Source: Superficieibacter sp. 1612_C1
GTDB taxonomy: Bacteria > Pseudomonadota > Gammaproteobacteria > Enterobacterales > Enterobacteriaceae
Assembly: GCF_015234305.1 (NCBI RefSeq)
Contig: NZ_JADGMI010000005.1
Coordinates: 124,001-188,000 of the forward strand
Direction: 5' to 3'
DNA: 64,000 nt
Every line of letters begins with the position of its first letter. Position 1 is the first letter of the stretch. The notes under the pieces were generated by a model. That model was not told the origin of the DNA. It made no database searches and saw only the letters and a list, made by a program, of their open reading frames with translations. Shown here piece after piece: positions 11,236 through 23,469 of this stretch. The position numbers and the translations under genes are program-made.

Positions 11236-11736
11236 TCAGCTAAGGCGTTGAGGTCCGGCGCGGATGCCCTGCGCCTGGCTTATCCAGGCAGAGACGCTAA
11301 AAGCGGATTTGGGTACGAAGAATGCAATGGCAACCTGGCGGACAATGACCGGCGGTTTGCTCTCCTGCGTCAGCATTGCGCTAAGGGTATTCAGCAACGC
11401 AATGTGGTCCGCTTCAAGCGTTAGCGGTTCCTCGGCTACCGGCAATACCTGCGGAGCCATGGCAAAGGAAAGGTGGCGGATCACCGTGCGGATGGCGTGT
11501 TGATGCCAGTAGTCCACGGTGAAAGAGGGGCGACGGTTCGCCTCGAGCAGCGCCAGATGAGTAAAGTTAACGCCTGAAGGACGATCGTGACTGCTGGCCG
11601 CAGCTTTTGCCGGGACGGCAGGCTCGGTATTACAGAGAGCGGGCAGGCCAAAACCAGCCGCGACCATCCCCAACAGGAGATGCGGCCAGAAATACCGTCT
11701 GCCTAACTGTCGCCAGCGCGTCAGCAACCCACTCAC
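11236..11736 (-). CDS. secM: Secretion monitor SecM (arrest peptide, secA regulator)
   Basis: Exported regulatory peptide whose translation stalls unless it is pulled by SecA, which raises secA translation. 166 aa here against 170 in E. coli. The signal-peptide region holds basic residues then [17 protein letters not shown]. The arrest motif is retained at the extreme C terminus as [17 protein letters not shown]: the family-required F, W, I and GIRAGP are intact, while the FSTP of E. coli is changed to FSVSA. The preceding 40 residues diverge strongly. secA lies directly downstream. Confidence 0.93.
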   Translation of the reverse strand: MSGLLTRWRQLGRRYFWPHLLLGMVAAGFGLPALCNTEPAVPAKAAASSHDRPSGVNFTHLALLEANRRPSFTVDYWHQHAIRTVIRHLSFAMAPQVLPVAEEPLTLEADHIALLNTLSAMLTQESKPPVIVRQVAIAFFVPKSAFSVSAWISQAQGIRAGPQRLS

Positions 11737-11932
11737 TCAATTCACCACTCTGTCAAATCTACAAGAGCCTGACGCTCTGCAATTTATATCCTGTAATGAT
11801 ATTACCATTAATGCTTTGACCCGGCAGTAGTAATAAAGCCTGGAAAAGAGATAAACAGATTAAGAAAACGGCAATCAGACGGCGGATAAAGCAGAAAGGC
11901 GAGTAAAGGGAATATGGCGGAGAACAGAAATG

Positions 11933-11980
11933 AAAAACGACTGGTTTCCCTGGACGGAGAGGGTGCCAGGTTAACCAGTC
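11933..11980 (-). terminator. lpxC terminator
   Basis: Minus-strand stem GACTGGTT / AACCAGTC (11973-11980 with 11939-11946), with an inner CCTGG / CCAGG pairing, followed by GTTTTTC (complement of 11933-11938). It lies 14 bp after the lpxC stop and separates lpxC from the secM-secA operon. About 190 bp of AT-rich DNA then precede secM and probably hold its promoter. Confidence 0.7.
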
Positions 11981-11993
11981 GAATTTTAGGGCG

Positions 11994-12932
<939 letters not shown>

Positions 12933-12949
12933 CTATCCAACCGAAGTGT

Positions 12950-12955
12950 ACTATA
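12950..12955 (-). promoter_or_regulatory. Possible -10 of an lpxC promoter
   Basis: TATAGT on the minus strand in the 100-bp ftsZ-lpxC gap, about 40 bp before the lpxC start, where a dedicated lpxC promoter is expected. I see no convincing -35 hexamer at 17 bp. Confidence 0.35.
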
Positions 12956-13011
12956 CATTCGGGCGAGCAGTTTAGCACAAAGAGCTAAGATGCCCAACTT
13001 CCAGCCAATTC

Positions 13012-14160
13012 TTAGTCGGCCTGCTTACGCAAAAAGGCAGGAATATCCAAATAATCCGGCTCTTTTGCCTGAGACGTATTGTCGTTAACCACCTTCGCCG
13101 CAGGCTTCTGCTCCTGCGTCAGCGGTGCCATACCGTGCTGCTGATAGCGATCCAGTACCGGCTGTTGCGTCTGTTTGTTAGTCACCAGGGTAATTTCAGG
13201 ACGTTTGTCCATGCCAATACCGGTCGCAACCACAGTAACGCGCAGTTCGTCGTTCATGTCCGGATCCAGAGACGTACCGATAACCACGGTCGCATTGTCT
13301 GAAGCAAACGCACGAATGGTGTTACCAACGGTTTCAAACTCATCCAGACGCAGGTCGAAGCCCGCCGTAATGTTGACCAGAACGCCACGCGCGCCGGACA
13401 GATCGATATCTTCCAGCAGCGGAGAAGAGATAGCCATTTCAGCCGCTTCTTCCGCACGGTCTTCACCGCTGGCAACGCCGGAACCCATCATCGCATAGCC
13501 CATTTCGGACATCACCGTACGCACGTCCGCAAAGTCGACGTTCATCAGGCCAGGACGGGTGATCAGTTCGGCGATACCCTGCACCGCCCCTTTCAGTACG
13601 TCATTTGCCGCACCAAACGCATCGAGAAGCGAAATACCGCGACCCAGCACTTTGAGCAGCTTGTCGTTCGGGATGGTGATCAATGAGTCAACGTGCTTGG
13701 ACAGCTCGGTAATCCCCTGCTCGGCAAATGCCATGCGCTTCTTGCCTTCGAAGTTGAAAGGCTTGGTCACAACAGCGACCGTCAGGATACCCAGATCTTT
13801 TGCCACTTCTGCTACCACAGGCGCAGCACCGGTACCTGTACCACCACCCATACCGGCGGCGATAAAGACCATGTCTGCCCCGTCAAGCGCTGCACGCAAG
13901 GCTTCACGATCTTCGTCAGCTGCGTTGCGCCCCACTTCCGGGTTAGCCCCAGCGCCCAGACCTTTGGTGATGCCACCACCGATCTGAATCGTCTGGCCAA
14001 CCGCCGTTTTACGCAGCGCCTGAGCGTCGGTATTAACCGCGAAGAATTCAACACCTTCGATGCGCTCACGCACCATGTGTTCAACGGCATTGCCGCCGCC
14101 GCCACCGACGCCGATGACTTTAATCACCGCGTCGTTGGTCAGTTCCATAGGTTCAAACAT
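13012..14160 (-). CDS. ftsZ: Cell division GTPase FtsZ
   Basis: Tubulin homologue that polymerises into the Z ring. 382 aa. The tubulin signature GMGGGTGTG is near residues 104-112, and the T7 loop [15 protein letters not shown] near 207 supplies the catalytic Asp. The conserved C-terminal peptide [14 protein letters not shown] binds FtsA, ZipA and other partners, with a variable linker before it. It lies 63 bp after ftsA. Upstream ftsQ/ftsA sequence probably holds the extra ftsZ promoters known in E. coli. Confidence 0.98.
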   Translation of the reverse strand: MFEPMELTNDAVIKVIGVGGGGGNAVEHMVRERIEGVEFFAVNTDAQALRKTAVGQTIQIGGGITKGLGAGANPEVGRNAADEDREALRAALDGADMVFIAAGMGGGTGTGAAPVVAEVAKDLGILTVAVVTKPFNFEGKKRMAFAEQGITELSKHVDSLITIPNDKLLKVLGRGISLLDAFGAANDVLKGAVQGIAELITRPGLMNVDFADVRTVMSEMGYAMMGSGVASGEDRAEEAAEMAISSPLLEDIDLSGARGVLVNITAGFDLRLDEFETVGNTIRAFASDNATVVIGTSLDPDMNDELRVTVVATGIGMDKRPEITLVTNKQTQQPVLDRYQQHGMAPLTQEQKPAAKVVNDNTSQAKEPDYLDIPAFLRKQAD

Positions 14161-14223
14161 AATTTCTCTCTCCGTTGTGCCTGTCGCCTGAGATCGCTAA
14201 TTTTCTGCGTTCTCTTAAAAAAA

Positions 14224-15486
14224 TCAAAACTCTTTTCGTAGCCAACTATTCAGCCGTTTAATCCACGAGCTGACGGATGCCGTCACCCGTTTTTCAACTT
14301 CCGCTTCACCGCTTAAATGGGATTCTTTCCCGTAGTGCAGCAGTCCCACCGCCGTGGAATAGTACGGCTCCTGGGCATAATCCGTTAAGCCGGTAATATT
14401 CAGCGGTGCGCCAATCCGCACCTGCGTGTGAAATACGCGTTGCGCACAGGCCGCCAGGCCTTCAATTTGCGCCGCGCCACCGGTTAATACAATGCCTGCT
14501 GCCAGATGGTGTTTCACCCCTTTTTCACGCAGCATTTCCTGCAATTGCAAAATCTCTTCATTCACCAGGTTTAGCAGTTCGGTATAACGCGGTTCGATAA
14601 CCTCTGCTAACGTCTGGCGTTGCAGGCTACGCGGCGGGCGTCCACCTACGCTTGGGACTTCCACGCTCTCGTCTTTACCGACGATGGAGCCAAACGCACA
14701 GCCGTGACGAACTTTAATGGCTTCGGCATCGCTCGGTGGCGTACCGAAGGCATAAGCGATATCGCTGGTCACCACATTCCCCGCATAAGGGATCACTTTC
14801 GTGTGACGCAGCGCTCCGCCTGTATAGACGGCGATGTCCATTGTACCACCACCGATGTCAACCACACAGACACCCAGCTCACGTTCGTCTTCAGTTAATA
14901 CGGAATAACTGGACGCCAGCCCGGCAAAAATCAGTTGGTCAACTTTTAAACCACAACGTTCCACGGCTTTGACAATATTTTTCGCCATGTCGTTGTGACA
15001 GGTGATCAAGTGCACTTTTGCCTGCATGCGCACGCCGGATAAACCCACAGGGTTCTTAATACCTTCCTGGTAATCAATGGCATATTCCTGAGGAATAACA
15101 TGCAGTACGCGGTGTTCATCTCGCACGCGAACCGATTTCGCCGTATGCACGACGTTTTCCACGTCTTCCTGCGTCACTTCTTCTTCTGAAATGGGCACCA
15201 TGCCAATTTCATTCTGACAACTAATATGTTTACCTGAAAGCGCCAGATAAACCGAGGATATTTGGCAGTCAGCCATTAATTCAGCCTGATCGATAGCGCG
15301 TTGTACGCATTTTACTACCGATTCGAGGTCGTTTACCCCACCTTTATCCATACCACGCGACGGGCAACTGCCCACGCCAATGATATTGACCATACCGTCG
15401 GGCAGAACCTCCCCTACTAAAGCAGCTACCTTTGCGGTGCCAATCTCCAGTCCAACTACCAGTTTTCTGTCCGTCGCCTTGATCAT
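14224..15486 (-). CDS. ftsA: Cell division protein FtsA (actin-like)
   Basis: Actin-fold ATPase that tethers FtsZ to the inner membrane and recruits late division proteins. 420 aa, the usual length. The N-terminal phosphate loop VGLEIGTAKV, the CVVDIGGGTMDIAVY motif and GIVLTGGAA are present. The C-terminal amphipathic targeting helix SWIKRLNSWLRKEF is intact. The start overlaps the ftsQ stop by one base (TAATG). Confidence 0.98.
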   Translation of the reverse strand: MIKATDRKLVVGLEIGTAKVAALVGEVLPDGMVNIIGVGSCPSRGMDKGGVNDLESVVKCVQRAIDQAELMADCQISSVYLALSGKHISCQNEIGMVPISEEEVTQEDVENVVHTAKSVRVRDEHRVLHVIPQEYAIDYQEGIKNPVGLSGVRMQAKVHLITCHNDMAKNIVKAVERCGLKVDQLIFAGLASSYSVLTEDERELGVCVVDIGGGTMDIAVYTGGALRHTKVIPYAGNVVTSDIAYAFGTPPSDAEAIKVRHGCAFGSIVGKDESVEVPSVGGRPPRSLQRQTLAEVIEPRYTELLNLVNEEILQLQEMLREKGVKHHLAAGIVLTGGAAQIEGLAACAQRVFHTQVRIGAPLNITGLTDYAQEPYYSTAVGLLHYGKESHLSGEAEVEKRVTASVSSWIKRLNSWLRKEF

Positions 15487-16316
15487 TATTGCTCTGCCTG
15501 TGCCTGATTCTGTTGTTGATTAGGTTCCTCAGCCGGTGCCGGTACCCAACCGACTGCCGCACCCGAGTCATAGCGCAAATCAACGTAGCTAATCCGTTTG
15601 CCTTCGGTCTGCGCTTGCTGTTGTAAAACTGGATACAGTTCTATAAAGCGCTCCAGACGTTTCATCGTATCACCGCGTCCCAAATTAAGCCTGATATCAT
15701 TATCAAGGGTTAATTGCCAGGAGCGGCGCGCGGTCATCGCCGCCATTTTTAACGTGAACTTGTCCTTTGCCAGCACCTTACCCATATCGCGATAGCCTTG
15801 CAGTACTTCGTTTTCGCTTCCTTCAGGACCTGACAACATCGGCAAATTTACGTTGCTGGTGCGATCTGAAGGTACGCTGAAAGAGTTACCATCAGCATCG
15901 ACCATATGCTGATCATTCCATCGTGCTATCGGCACATATTCAACCAGATGAATCTTTAATTCGTCCGGCCATTGCTTTCTGACGCTCGCCTGTTTAATCC
16001 ACGGAAGACGTTCAATTTGGCTCTGGATAATATTGACATCCTGAGTCATAAACGTGCCCGGTGCGCCAAGTGCCAGAATAGATTGCCGAATATCATCATT
16101 ACGGGTGTAGTGACGATCGCCGGTTACCACCAGTTTCGAGAGCGGTAAACGCTGCGCGTCATCCATCCAGCCCAATATCATCCAGCCGCTCATTAACACG
16201 GTACATAACACCGCCAGCAGGAAAATAATTCCCGCCAGACGCGTTCCATTATTTCGCCGGGAAGAAGAAGCCACTTCCTCTTCGCGGTTTCGCGTGTTCA
16301 GCGCAGCCTGCGACAT
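15486..16316 (-). CDS. ftsQ: Cell division protein FtsQ
   Basis: Bitopic inner-membrane protein linking FtsB/FtsL to the divisome. 276 aa. One membrane segment lies at about residues 28-48 ([20 protein letters not shown]), followed by a periplasmic POTRA region from about 58 and a beta domain. The C terminus is Gln-rich and variable. It lies one base from ddlB upstream and overlaps ftsA downstream. Confidence 0.97.
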   Translation of the reverse strand: MSQAALNTRNREEEVASSSRRNNGTRLAGIIFLLAVLCTVLMSGWMILGWMDDAQRLPLSKLVVTGDRHYTRNDDIRQSILALGAPGTFMTQDVNIIQSQIERLPWIKQASVRKQWPDELKIHLVEYVPIARWNDQHMVDADGNSFSVPSDRTSNVNLPMLSGPEGSENEVLQGYRDMGKVLAKDKFTLKMAAMTARRSWQLTLDNDIRLNLGRGDTMKRLERFIELYPVLQQQAQTEGKRISYVDLRYDSGAAVGWVPAPAEEPNQQQNQAQAEQ

Positions 16317-16317
16317 A

Positions 16318-17238
16318 TCAACCCGCCAGGTCCAAAATTCTTACTACCAACTGCGAGAAGCTCATCCCGGCCTGACGCGCCGCCATCGGCACCAGGCTGT
16401 GGTTGGTCATACCCGGAGAGGTATTCGCTTCCAGCAGATAAAACTGGCCATCGCTGTCCAGCATAACGTCGATTCTTCCCCAGCCGCGACAGCCGAGAAC
16501 ATTCCATGCATTCACTACCAGAGACTGTAATTGTGTCTCACGCTCTGCTTCCAGACCGCTTGGGCAAAAATACTTTGTCTCATCAGAGAGATACTTCGCC
16601 TCATAATCATAGAAGGTTCCAGCAGGTTGAATACGAATTGACGGTAAAATTTCTTCACCGAGCATCGCGACGGTAAATTCTGGCCCGCTGAGCCATTTTT
16701 CGATTAAAACTTCTTCATCATGCTGAAAAGCCAGCGTTAACGCAGCATGTAAAGTGTCAGCTTCTGTTACCTTTGACATGCCGACGCTGGAGCCTTCCCG
16801 GCTGGGCTTAACAATCAGCGGAAGACCAAGGTCAGCAATGCGCTGTTGCACGTCTGAAGAAAGCCCGTCAGTAAACGTTTTCCGCGTTAATGCCACCCAG
16901 GGAGCCACAGGTAAACCGGCACCCTGCCAGAGCAGTTTGCTACGCAGTTTATCCATGGAGATAGCAGACGCCATTACGCCACTACCGGTATAGGGCAGAT
17001 CTGAAAGTTCCAGTAGTCCCTGTAAAGTTCCATCCTCACCCCCACGTCCGTGCAAGGCTATAAATACTTTCTGAAACCCCATATCTTTGAGATGGGTGAT
17101 GTCCGTTTCACGCGGGTCAACGGGCCAGGCATCAACGCCAGCTTCGCGTAACCCTGCCAGCACCGCAGCGCCGGAATTGAGTGAAACGTCACGCTCTGCG
17201 GAGGTACCGCCGAGCAGGACTGCTATCTTATCAGCCAT
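16318..17238 (-). CDS. ddlB: D-alanine--D-alanine ligase B
   Basis: ATP-grasp ligase that makes the D-Ala-D-Ala dipeptide used by MurF. 306 aa. The N-terminal [16 protein letters not shown], the HGRGGEDG motif, the ATP-grasp [15 protein letters not shown] and the metal site [10 protein letters not shown]...[10 protein letters not shown] are all seen. It overlaps the murC end by 8 bp and stops one base before ftsQ. Confidence 0.98.
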   Translation of the reverse strand: MADKIAVLLGGTSAERDVSLNSGAAVLAGLREAGVDAWPVDPRETDITHLKDMGFQKVFIALHGRGGEDGTLQGLLELSDLPYTGSGVMASAISMDKLRSKLLWQGAGLPVAPWVALTRKTFTDGLSSDVQQRIADLGLPLIVKPSREGSSVGMSKVTEADTLHAALTLAFQHDEEVLIEKWLSGPEFTVAMLGEEILPSIRIQPAGTFYDYEAKYLSDETKYFCPSGLEAERETQLQSLVVNAWNVLGCRGWGRIDVMLDSDGQFYLLEANTSPGMTNHSLVPMAARQAGMSFSQLVVRILDLAG

Positions 17239-18706
17239 GGCGCTCTTCCTCCTGGGTTTGCGGCTTCAGTTTGATTTCCGATAATTTACGCGCGATTTTG
17301 CCTATGTTTCCCGCGCCCTGAACCAGAATCAGATCGTTGCCGGTGAGTACCGGCGCTAACATCTCGGCGATCTGCGCCGGATCGGAAACCAGAATCGGAT
17401 CGACCTTGCCACGTCCACGGATAGTACGACATAGAGAGCGGCTGTCCGCGCCAGGAATCGGGGCTTCTCCGGCCGGATAGACCTCCAGCATCAACAGCGT
17501 GTCGACCTGTGTCAATACCCTGGCGAAATCATCGTAAAGATCGCGGGTACGCGTGAAACGGTGCGGCTGGAACAGCATGACCAGATTTTTGTCCGGCCAA
17601 CCTGCCCGTGCGGCTTTGATCGTCGCGTCGACCTCAGTCGGATGATGGCCGTAGTCATCAATGAGCATGGCGGTGCCCTGCTTGCCGTTGACCTCTTCCA
17701 GCGGATATTCACCAAGGAAATCAAAGCGGCGTCCGGTGCCCTGGAAATTTTCCAGCGCGCGCAGGATCGCCTCGTCTTCAATGCCTTCTTCTGTGGCTAC
17801 CGCTACCGCCGCCGCCGCATTCAGGGCGTTATGACGGCCTGGTGCGTTCAGGGTCACGTGCAGCTCAGGTTTGTCCTGGCGTAGCAAGGTGAAGTGGCCC
17901 TGCGGACCGTTTTGTTCGTAATTCTCAATGCGCACGTCAGCATCGTCACTAAAGCCGTAGGTCGTCGTCTGGCGACCTACGCGCGGCAGCAATTCGCGGA
18001 TCACCGGATCGTCGACGCACATTACCGCACGGCCATAGAACGGCAGGTTGTGCAGGAAGTTAATAAACGTCTGCTTCAGATTTTCGAAGTCGCCCTGGTA
18101 AGTATCCATATGGTCAGCTTCGATGTTAGTCACGATAGAAACCATCGGCTGCAAATGCAGGAACGACGCGTCGCTCTCATCGGCTTCGGCGATCAGATAA
18201 CGGCTGTGGCCCAGACGAGCATGTACACCTGCGGCTTTTACCAGGCCACCGTTCACAAACGTTGGGTCCAGGCCGGCTTCAGCATAAATACTGGCGACCA
18301 TTGCTGTGGTCGTCGTTTTACCGTGCGTACCGGCAATGGCGATGCCGTGGCGAAAACGCATTAGTTCGGCCAGCATTTCCGCACGGCGGATCACCGGGAT
18401 ACGCGCTTCATGCGCGGCAACGATTTCCGGGTTATCGGCAGAAATGGCGGTAGAGACCACCACCACGCTCGCATCAAGCACATTTTCCGGGCGATGGTTG
18501 AAATAGATTGTCGCCCCAAGCGACGCCAACTGCTGCGTGACCGGGTTTGGTGCCAGGTCAGAGCCGCTAATCTGGTAGCCTTCATTGGCCAGAACTTCGG
18601 CAATACCACCCATGCCAGCACCACCGATGCCGACAAAGTGAATGTGCCGGACGCGACGCATCTCGGGCACAATTGAACGCAGTTTAGCCAGTTGTTGTGT
18701 ATTCAT
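17231..18706 (-). CDS. murC: UDP-N-acetylmuramate--L-alanine ligase
   Basis: First amino-acid-adding Mur ligase of peptidoglycan synthesis. 491 aa. The N-terminal Rossmann motif GIGGAGMGG, the ATP loop [10 protein letters not shown] near residues 120-130, and the central [14 protein letters not shown] block are intact. It starts 53 bp downstream of murG, one of the larger gaps inside the cluster, and overlaps ddlB by 8 bp. Confidence 0.98.
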   Translation of the reverse strand: MNTQQLAKLRSIVPEMRRVRHIHFVGIGGAGMGGIAEVLANEGYQISGSDLAPNPVTQQLASLGATIYFNHRPENVLDASVVVVSTAISADNPEIVAAHEARIPVIRRAEMLAELMRFRHGIAIAGTHGKTTTTAMVASIYAEAGLDPTFVNGGLVKAAGVHARLGHSRYLIAEADESDASFLHLQPMVSIVTNIEADHMDTYQGDFENLKQTFINFLHNLPFYGRAVMCVDDPVIRELLPRVGRQTTTYGFSDDADVRIENYEQNGPQGHFTLLRQDKPELHVTLNAPGRHNALNAAAAVAVATEEGIEDEAILRALENFQGTGRRFDFLGEYPLEEVNGKQGTAMLIDDYGHHPTEVDATIKAARAGWPDKNLVMLFQPHRFTRTRDLYDDFARVLTQVDTLLMLEVYPAGEAPIPGADSRSLCRTIRGRGKVDPILVSDPAQIAEMLAPVLTGNDLILVQGAGNIGKIARKLSEIKLKPQTQEEERHG

Positions 18707-18759
18707 TCTTTAACGCCATAACTTCAAATATTCATGCGGTGCAAACGGCACCACCACAG

Positions 18760-19827
18760 TTAAGCCCGGGCTGCCAGGCTCACTTCATTTGCGACACGTT
18801 CCGTCGCATCAGGAATGGAGGCCGCGCGCGCGCGTTCTGCCATTTTTAACAGGGTTTCCCTGTCCCAACCTGCCAGCGTTGCAACGATGGCTTCCACGGT
18901 GAATTGTGGCTGCTCAAGAATTTTTGCCGCGCCCGCTTTTTCCAGCGGCAGCGCATTCCAGTACTGCTGGCGATCTTTATGCTGAAATGGGACGAATAGC
19001 GCTGGTAAACCAGCGGCAGCGATTTCACTCACCGTCAATGCGCCGGAGCGGCATACCACCACGTCCGCCCAGGCGTAAGCGGCGGCCATGTCATCAATAA
19101 ACTCAGTCACTTTATGCTGCGGCTGGCCCGCTGCGGCATACGCCTGCTCCACGGTTTGCTGCCCGCCTTTTCCGCTCTGGTGCCAGATAGTGACTTTTTC
19201 ACCCAGTTTCGCCGCCACTTCCGGCAGCGTCTGATTTAACACCCGTGCGCCCTGCGATCCGCCGATAACCAGCAGCCGCACCGGGCCTTCACGTCCGGCC
19301 AGCCGCGTCTGCGGCAGCGGTAGCGCCAGCACATCAGTTCTGACCGGATTGCCGACGACATCCGCATGGGGGAATGCGCCAGGGAACGCCTGCATCACTT
19401 TTTTAGCGATTTTCGCCAGCCATTTATTGGTCAGGCCCGCAATGCCGTTTTGTTCATGCAGTACCACCGGGATACCCAGCGACCATGCCGCCAGCCCGCC
19501 CGGTCCGGAGACATAACCGCCCATCCCCAGCACCACGTTCGGCTGAAAACGTTTCATAATCGCCCGCGCCTGACGCCAGGCGTGATAAATGCGCAGCGGA
19601 GCCAGCAATTGCGCTTTAATACCTTTACCGCGCAGCCCCGAGATCTGAATAAAATCAATCTCAATACCATTTTTTGGTACCAGGTCTGCTTCCATACGAT
19701 CGGCGGTTCCCAGCCAGCGCACCTGCCAGCCCTGCTCCATCAGATGATGGGCGACCGCCAGCCCCGGGAACACGTGTCCACCGGTACCGCCTGCCATCAC
19801 CATCAACCGCTTACTCTGACCGCTCAT
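18760..19827 (-). CDS. murG: UDP-GlcNAc:undecaprenyl-PP-MurNAc-pentapeptide transferase MurG
   Basis: Membrane-associated GT28 glycosyltransferase that converts lipid I to lipid II. 355 aa. The two glycine-rich loops [10 protein letters not shown] (near residue 13) and [10 protein letters not shown] (near 103) are present, with the UDP-binding C-terminal [10 protein letters not shown]...[10 protein letters not shown] stretch. ATG overlaps the ftsW stop by 4 bp (ATGA). Confidence 0.98.
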   Translation of the reverse strand: MSGQSKRLMVMAGGTGGHVFPGLAVAHHLMEQGWQVRWLGTADRMEADLVPKNGIEIDFIQISGLRGKGIKAQLLAPLRIYHAWRQARAIMKRFQPNVVLGMGGYVSGPGGLAAWSLGIPVVLHEQNGIAGLTNKWLAKIAKKVMQAFPGAFPHADVVGNPVRTDVLALPLPQTRLAGREGPVRLLVIGGSQGARVLNQTLPEVAAKLGEKVTIWHQSGKGGQQTVEQAYAAAGQPQHKVTEFIDDMAAAYAWADVVVCRSGALTVSEIAAAGLPALFVPFQHKDRQQYWNALPLEKAGAAKILEQPQFTVEAIVATLAGWDRETLLKMAERARAASIPDATERVANEVSLAARA

Positions 19828-21068
19828 CGTTGACCTCGTGTAAACGCCTGGGCTTTTTCCAGACGCGTTTCATAATCTATGCGCAATAACATCATGATGG
19901 CTGTCGACATAATTAACAGACTCGACCCGCCGTAACTGATTAAGGGCAACGTCAACCCTTTGGTCGGCAGCATGCCGGCTGCCGCGCCGACGTTGACCAG
20001 TGCCTGAAAGCTAAACCAGACGCCGATTGAACAGGCCAGAAAGCCGGAAAAGCGTTGATTGAGCTCCAGCGCCTTGCGGCCAATCGACATGGCGCGAAAA
20101 GCGACGAAGAATACCATCAACAGCGCCAGCGCCACACCGATATAACCCAGTTCCTCGCCAATAATGGCGAAAATAAAGTCGGTGTGGGCTTCCGGCAGGT
20201 ATTCCAGCTTTTGCACCGAGTTGCCGAGCCCCTGCCCCCATAGCTCGCCGCGACCAAATGCCATCAACGATTGGGTTAACTGATAGCCGCTGCCAAACGG
20301 GTCTGCCCACGGATCCCAGAATGCCGTCACGCGGCGGATACGATACGGCTCTGCCAGGATCAGCAGCACTACCGCCGAAATCCCCATGCCGATGATGGCG
20401 ATGAACTGCCATAACTTCGCCCCGGCCAGAAACAGCATTGCCAGCGTGGTGACGAACAGCACCACCACCGTACCGAGGTCCGGCTGCGCCAGCAGCAGGA
20501 TCGCCAGCACAAAGATGACGCCCATCGGTTTCAAGAAGCCGCGTAAGTTATTGCGGACCTCATCCCCTTTGCGCACCAGATAGTTGGCGATATAGCAAAA
20601 CAGCGACAGCTTGGTCAGTTCCGCAGGCTGTACGCGCAGCAGACCAAGATCGATCCAGCGCGATGCCCCTTTTACGGAACTCCCTACCACCAGTACGATC
20701 ATCAACAGAATGATCGATCCCAGCAGCATCGCCGTGCTGTAGCGCTGCCAGAATTCCATCGGCAGACGTAGCGTGACCAGCGCCAGCAAAAATGCCATCA
20801 CCAGATAGGCACCATCGCGTTTAGCAAAAAAGAAAGGATCGTTCGTCAGCCGTTGCCCGATGGGCATTGACGCCGACGTCACCATAATAAAACCGATCGC
20901 CGCGAGGCCGAATGTCAGCCAGACCAGCGTGCGGTCGTACATAATCAGGCTGTCCGCATCTTTCTGACGCGACGCCATTACCCAGCCTTTCATCGCCGTG
21001 AATAGCCATGCCAGGACGCTAAATCCGGGCAGGCGCGGCATTCTCGGGCGTGGGAGGGATAAACGCAT
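19824..21068 (-). CDS. ftsW: Peptidoglycan glycosyltransferase FtsW (SEDS)
   Basis: SEDS-family septal peptidoglycan polymerase partnered with FtsI. 414 aa when read from the ATG at 21068; an in-frame TTG one codon upstream gives 415 and has no family support. About ten membrane segments are predicted by hydrophobicity, with the SEDS motif [17 protein letters not shown] near residue 370 and the [18 protein letters not shown] loop. The start overlaps the murD stop as TGATG. Confidence 0.97.
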   Translation of the reverse strand: MRLSLPRPRMPRLPGFSVLAWLFTAMKGWVMASRQKDADSLIMYDRTLVWLTFGLAAIGFIMVTSASMPIGQRLTNDPFFFAKRDGAYLVMAFLLALVTLRLPMEFWQRYSTAMLLGSIILLMIVLVVGSSVKGASRWIDLGLLRVQPAELTKLSLFCYIANYLVRKGDEVRNNLRGFLKPMGVIFVLAILLLAQPDLGTVVVLFVTTLAMLFLAGAKLWQFIAIIGMGISAVVLLILAEPYRIRRVTAFWDPWADPFGSGYQLTQSLMAFGRGELWGQGLGNSVQKLEYLPEAHTDFIFAIIGEELGYIGVALALLMVFFVAFRAMSIGRKALELNQRFSGFLACSIGVWFSFQALVNVGAAAGMLPTKGLTLPLISYGGSSLLIMSTAIMMLLRIDYETRLEKAQAFTRGQR

Positions 21069-22384
21069 CAACCAAGCTCCTTCGCCAGACGGGTAAAGAG
21101 TTCGCCCCGTTGCTCAAAATTCTTAAACTGATCCAGACTGGCACAGGCGGGCGACAGCAGCACCATGTCGCCGGGCTGGACACGCGTGGCAATCAGGCGC
21201 ATCGCCTCTTCCATCGTTTCTGTCTGCTCAGCGATTTCCGGACGTAATTCCGCCAGCTCCGCGCCGTCGCGGCCAAAGCACCACAGGCGGATATTGTCGC
21301 CGCCGAGATAGCGCTTCAGGGATGAAAAGTCTGCGGATTTTCCGTCGCCGCCCAGCAGCAGGTGCAGCGTGCCGTCGACCTGTAAGCCGTTAAGCGCGGC
21401 TTCCGTGCTGCCGACGTTGGTGGCTTTCGAGTCGTTGATCCAGCGCACACCGTTATGCACCAGCGCGGTCTGAAAACGATGCGCCAGACCGCTAAAGGTG
21501 GTCAGCGCTTTCAGACTGCTGGCGCGCGGCAGATTCACCGCATCCGCCAGCGCCAGCGCCGCCAGCGCGTTGGTATAGTTATGCTGTCCGGTGAGTTGCA
21601 TTTCGGCCACATTCAGCACCTTCTCACCTTTTGCGCGCAGCCAGGTTTCGCCCTGCTGGCGGTTAAGATGGTAATCGCCCACATCGACACCAAAGCTGAC
21701 GCAGCGCGCATCGGCACCACGCACCGGCATGGTCAGCGCATCATCAGCATTTACCACGCAGACGGTGGCGTTTTCATAAACCTTAAGCTTCGCCGCACGA
21801 TACTGTTGTAGGCCAAACGGATAGCGATCCATATGATCTTCCGTGACGTTGAGGATCGTCGCCGCTGCCGCCTTAAGACTGGCCGTGGTCTCCAGCTGGA
21901 AACTGGACAGTTCCAGCACATAGAGTTCACGCGCCGGATCCAGCAGCATCAGCGCGGGCAGACCAATATTGCCGCCGACGCCAACATTCACGCCTGCCGC
22001 TTTTGCCATTTCGCCGACCAGCGTCGTGACGGTGCTTTTACCGTTCGAGCCGGTGATCGCAATAACCGGAGCCTGCGCTTCACGGCAAAACAGCTCAATG
22101 TCACCGACAATCTCAACACCCGCCTCAGCGGCCGCGCTGAGCGAAGGATGCGCGAGCGCAATACCAGGGCTGGCAACAATCAGATCGGCGGCCAGCAGCC
22201 AGTCGTCATTCAGGCTGCCCACATGGCTTTCAACGCCCTCCGGTAGCTTATCCAGCCCGGACGGCGCGGCGCGGGTGTCCATCACGCGCGGCGTCACGCC
22301 ACGCGCCATGAAGAAGTCCACGCACGACAGTCCGGTCAGCCCCAGACCGATGATGACCACTTTTTTATCCTGGTAATCTGCCAT
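21068..22384 (-). CDS. murD: UDP-N-acetylmuramoyl-L-alanine--D-glutamate ligase
   Basis: Adds D-glutamate to UDP-MurNAc-L-Ala in the cytoplasm. 438 aa. The N-terminal [12 protein letters not shown] uridine-binding loop, ATP loop [12 protein letters not shown] near residues 111-122, [10 protein letters not shown] and the C-terminal [17 protein letters not shown] motif are intact. It lies two bases after mraY and runs into ftsW. Confidence 0.98.
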   Translation of the reverse strand: MADYQDKKVVIIGLGLTGLSCVDFFMARGVTPRVMDTRAAPSGLDKLPEGVESHVGSLNDDWLLAADLIVASPGIALAHPSLSAAAEAGVEIVGDIELFCREAQAPVIAITGSNGKSTVTTLVGEMAKAAGVNVGVGGNIGLPALMLLDPARELYVLELSSFQLETTASLKAAAATILNVTEDHMDRYPFGLQQYRAAKLKVYENATVCVVNADDALTMPVRGADARCVSFGVDVGDYHLNRQQGETWLRAKGEKVLNVAEMQLTGQHNYTNALAALALADAVNLPRASSLKALTTFSGLAHRFQTALVHNGVRWINDSKATNVGSTEAALNGLQVDGTLHLLLGGDGKSADFSSLKRYLGGDNIRLWCFGRDGAELAELRPEIAEQTETMEEAMRLIATRVQPGDMVLLSPACASLDQFKNFEQRGELFTRLAKELG

Positions 22385-22386
22385 GA

Positions 22387-23469
22387 TTAACGTACCTTCA
22401 GCGTTGCCAGGCCAATCAGCACCAGCATCAGCGAAATAATCCAGAAGCGCACAATCACACGCGGTTCCGGCCAGCCTTTCAGTTCATAGTGGTGGTGGAT
22501 AGGTGCCATACGGAAAATGCGCTGGCCGCGCAGTTTGAACGAGCCAACCTGTAGGATCACCGACAGGGTTTCCACCACGAAAACGCCGCCCATAATGACC
22601 AGCAAAAATTCCTGACGCAGCAGTACGGCGATAATCCCCAGCGCGCCACCCAGCGCCAGCGAGCCGACATCGCCCATAAACACCTGGGCCGGATAGGTGT
22701 TAAACCACAGGAAACCTAATCCCGCGCCGACAATGGCGGTACAGACGATGACCAGCTCACCCGCGTGCCGCAGATAGGGAATATGCAGGTAGTTAGCGAA
22801 GTTCATGTTCCCCGTCGCCCAGGCGACCAGCGCAAAGCCACCGGCAACAAAAACGGTCGGCATAATCGCCAGCCCATCCAGACCATCGGTCAGGTTAACG
22901 GCGTTGCCGGTACCGACGATGACGAAATAGGCCAGCAGAATATAGAGAATGCCCAACTGCGGCATGACATCTTTAAAGAATGGCACCACCAGCTGCGTGG
23001 CTGGCGTGTCATTACCCACCAGGTAGAGCGCGAACGCCACGCCCAGCGCGATTACCGACATCCAGAAATATTTCCAGCGAGCAATCAGGCCCTTAGTATC
23101 TTTACGCACCACTTTGCGGTAATCATCGACAAAGCCGATAATGCCGTAACCCACCAGCACCACCAGGACGCACCAGACGTAAGGGTTAGACGGATAGGCC
23201 CACAGCAGCACGGAAATCACGATGGAGGTGAGGATCATGATCCCGCCCATCGTCGGCGTGCCGCGTTTGCTGAAGTGGGATTCCGGACCGTCGTTACGGA
23301 CAACCTGACCAAAAGAGAGCTGTTGCAGGCGGGCGATCATGCGCGGGCCCATCCACAATGAGATGAACAGCGCGGTCAGCAGGCTGACAATGGCGCGAAA
23401 CGTCAGATAGGAAAAGACGTTAAAGCCGGAATAATATTTGACCAAATGCTCGGCCAGCCAAACTAACAT
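22387..23469 (-). CDS. mraY: Phospho-MurNAc-pentapeptide translocase MraY
   Basis: Ten-segment inner-membrane enzyme that forms lipid I from UDP-MurNAc-pentapeptide and undecaprenyl phosphate. 360 aa. The catalytic aspartates are present in GFVDDYRKV (near 115-116), [10 protein letters not shown], and [12 protein letters not shown] (near 267), and the HHHYELKGW loop is conserved. The start overlaps murF by 7 bp. Confidence 0.98.
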   Translation of the reverse strand: MLVWLAEHLVKYYSGFNVFSYLTFRAIVSLLTALFISLWMGPRMIARLQQLSFGQVVRNDGPESHFSKRGTPTMGGIMILTSIVISVLLWAYPSNPYVWCVLVVLVGYGIIGFVDDYRKVVRKDTKGLIARWKYFWMSVIALGVAFALYLVGNDTPATQLVVPFFKDVMPQLGILYILLAYFVIVGTGNAVNLTDGLDGLAIMPTVFVAGGFALVAWATGNMNFANYLHIPYLRHAGELVIVCTAIVGAGLGFLWFNTYPAQVFMGDVGSLALGGALGIIAVLLRQEFLLVIMGGVFVVETLSVILQVGSFKLRGQRIFRMAPIHHHYELKGWPEPRVIVRFWIISLMLVLIGLATLKVR

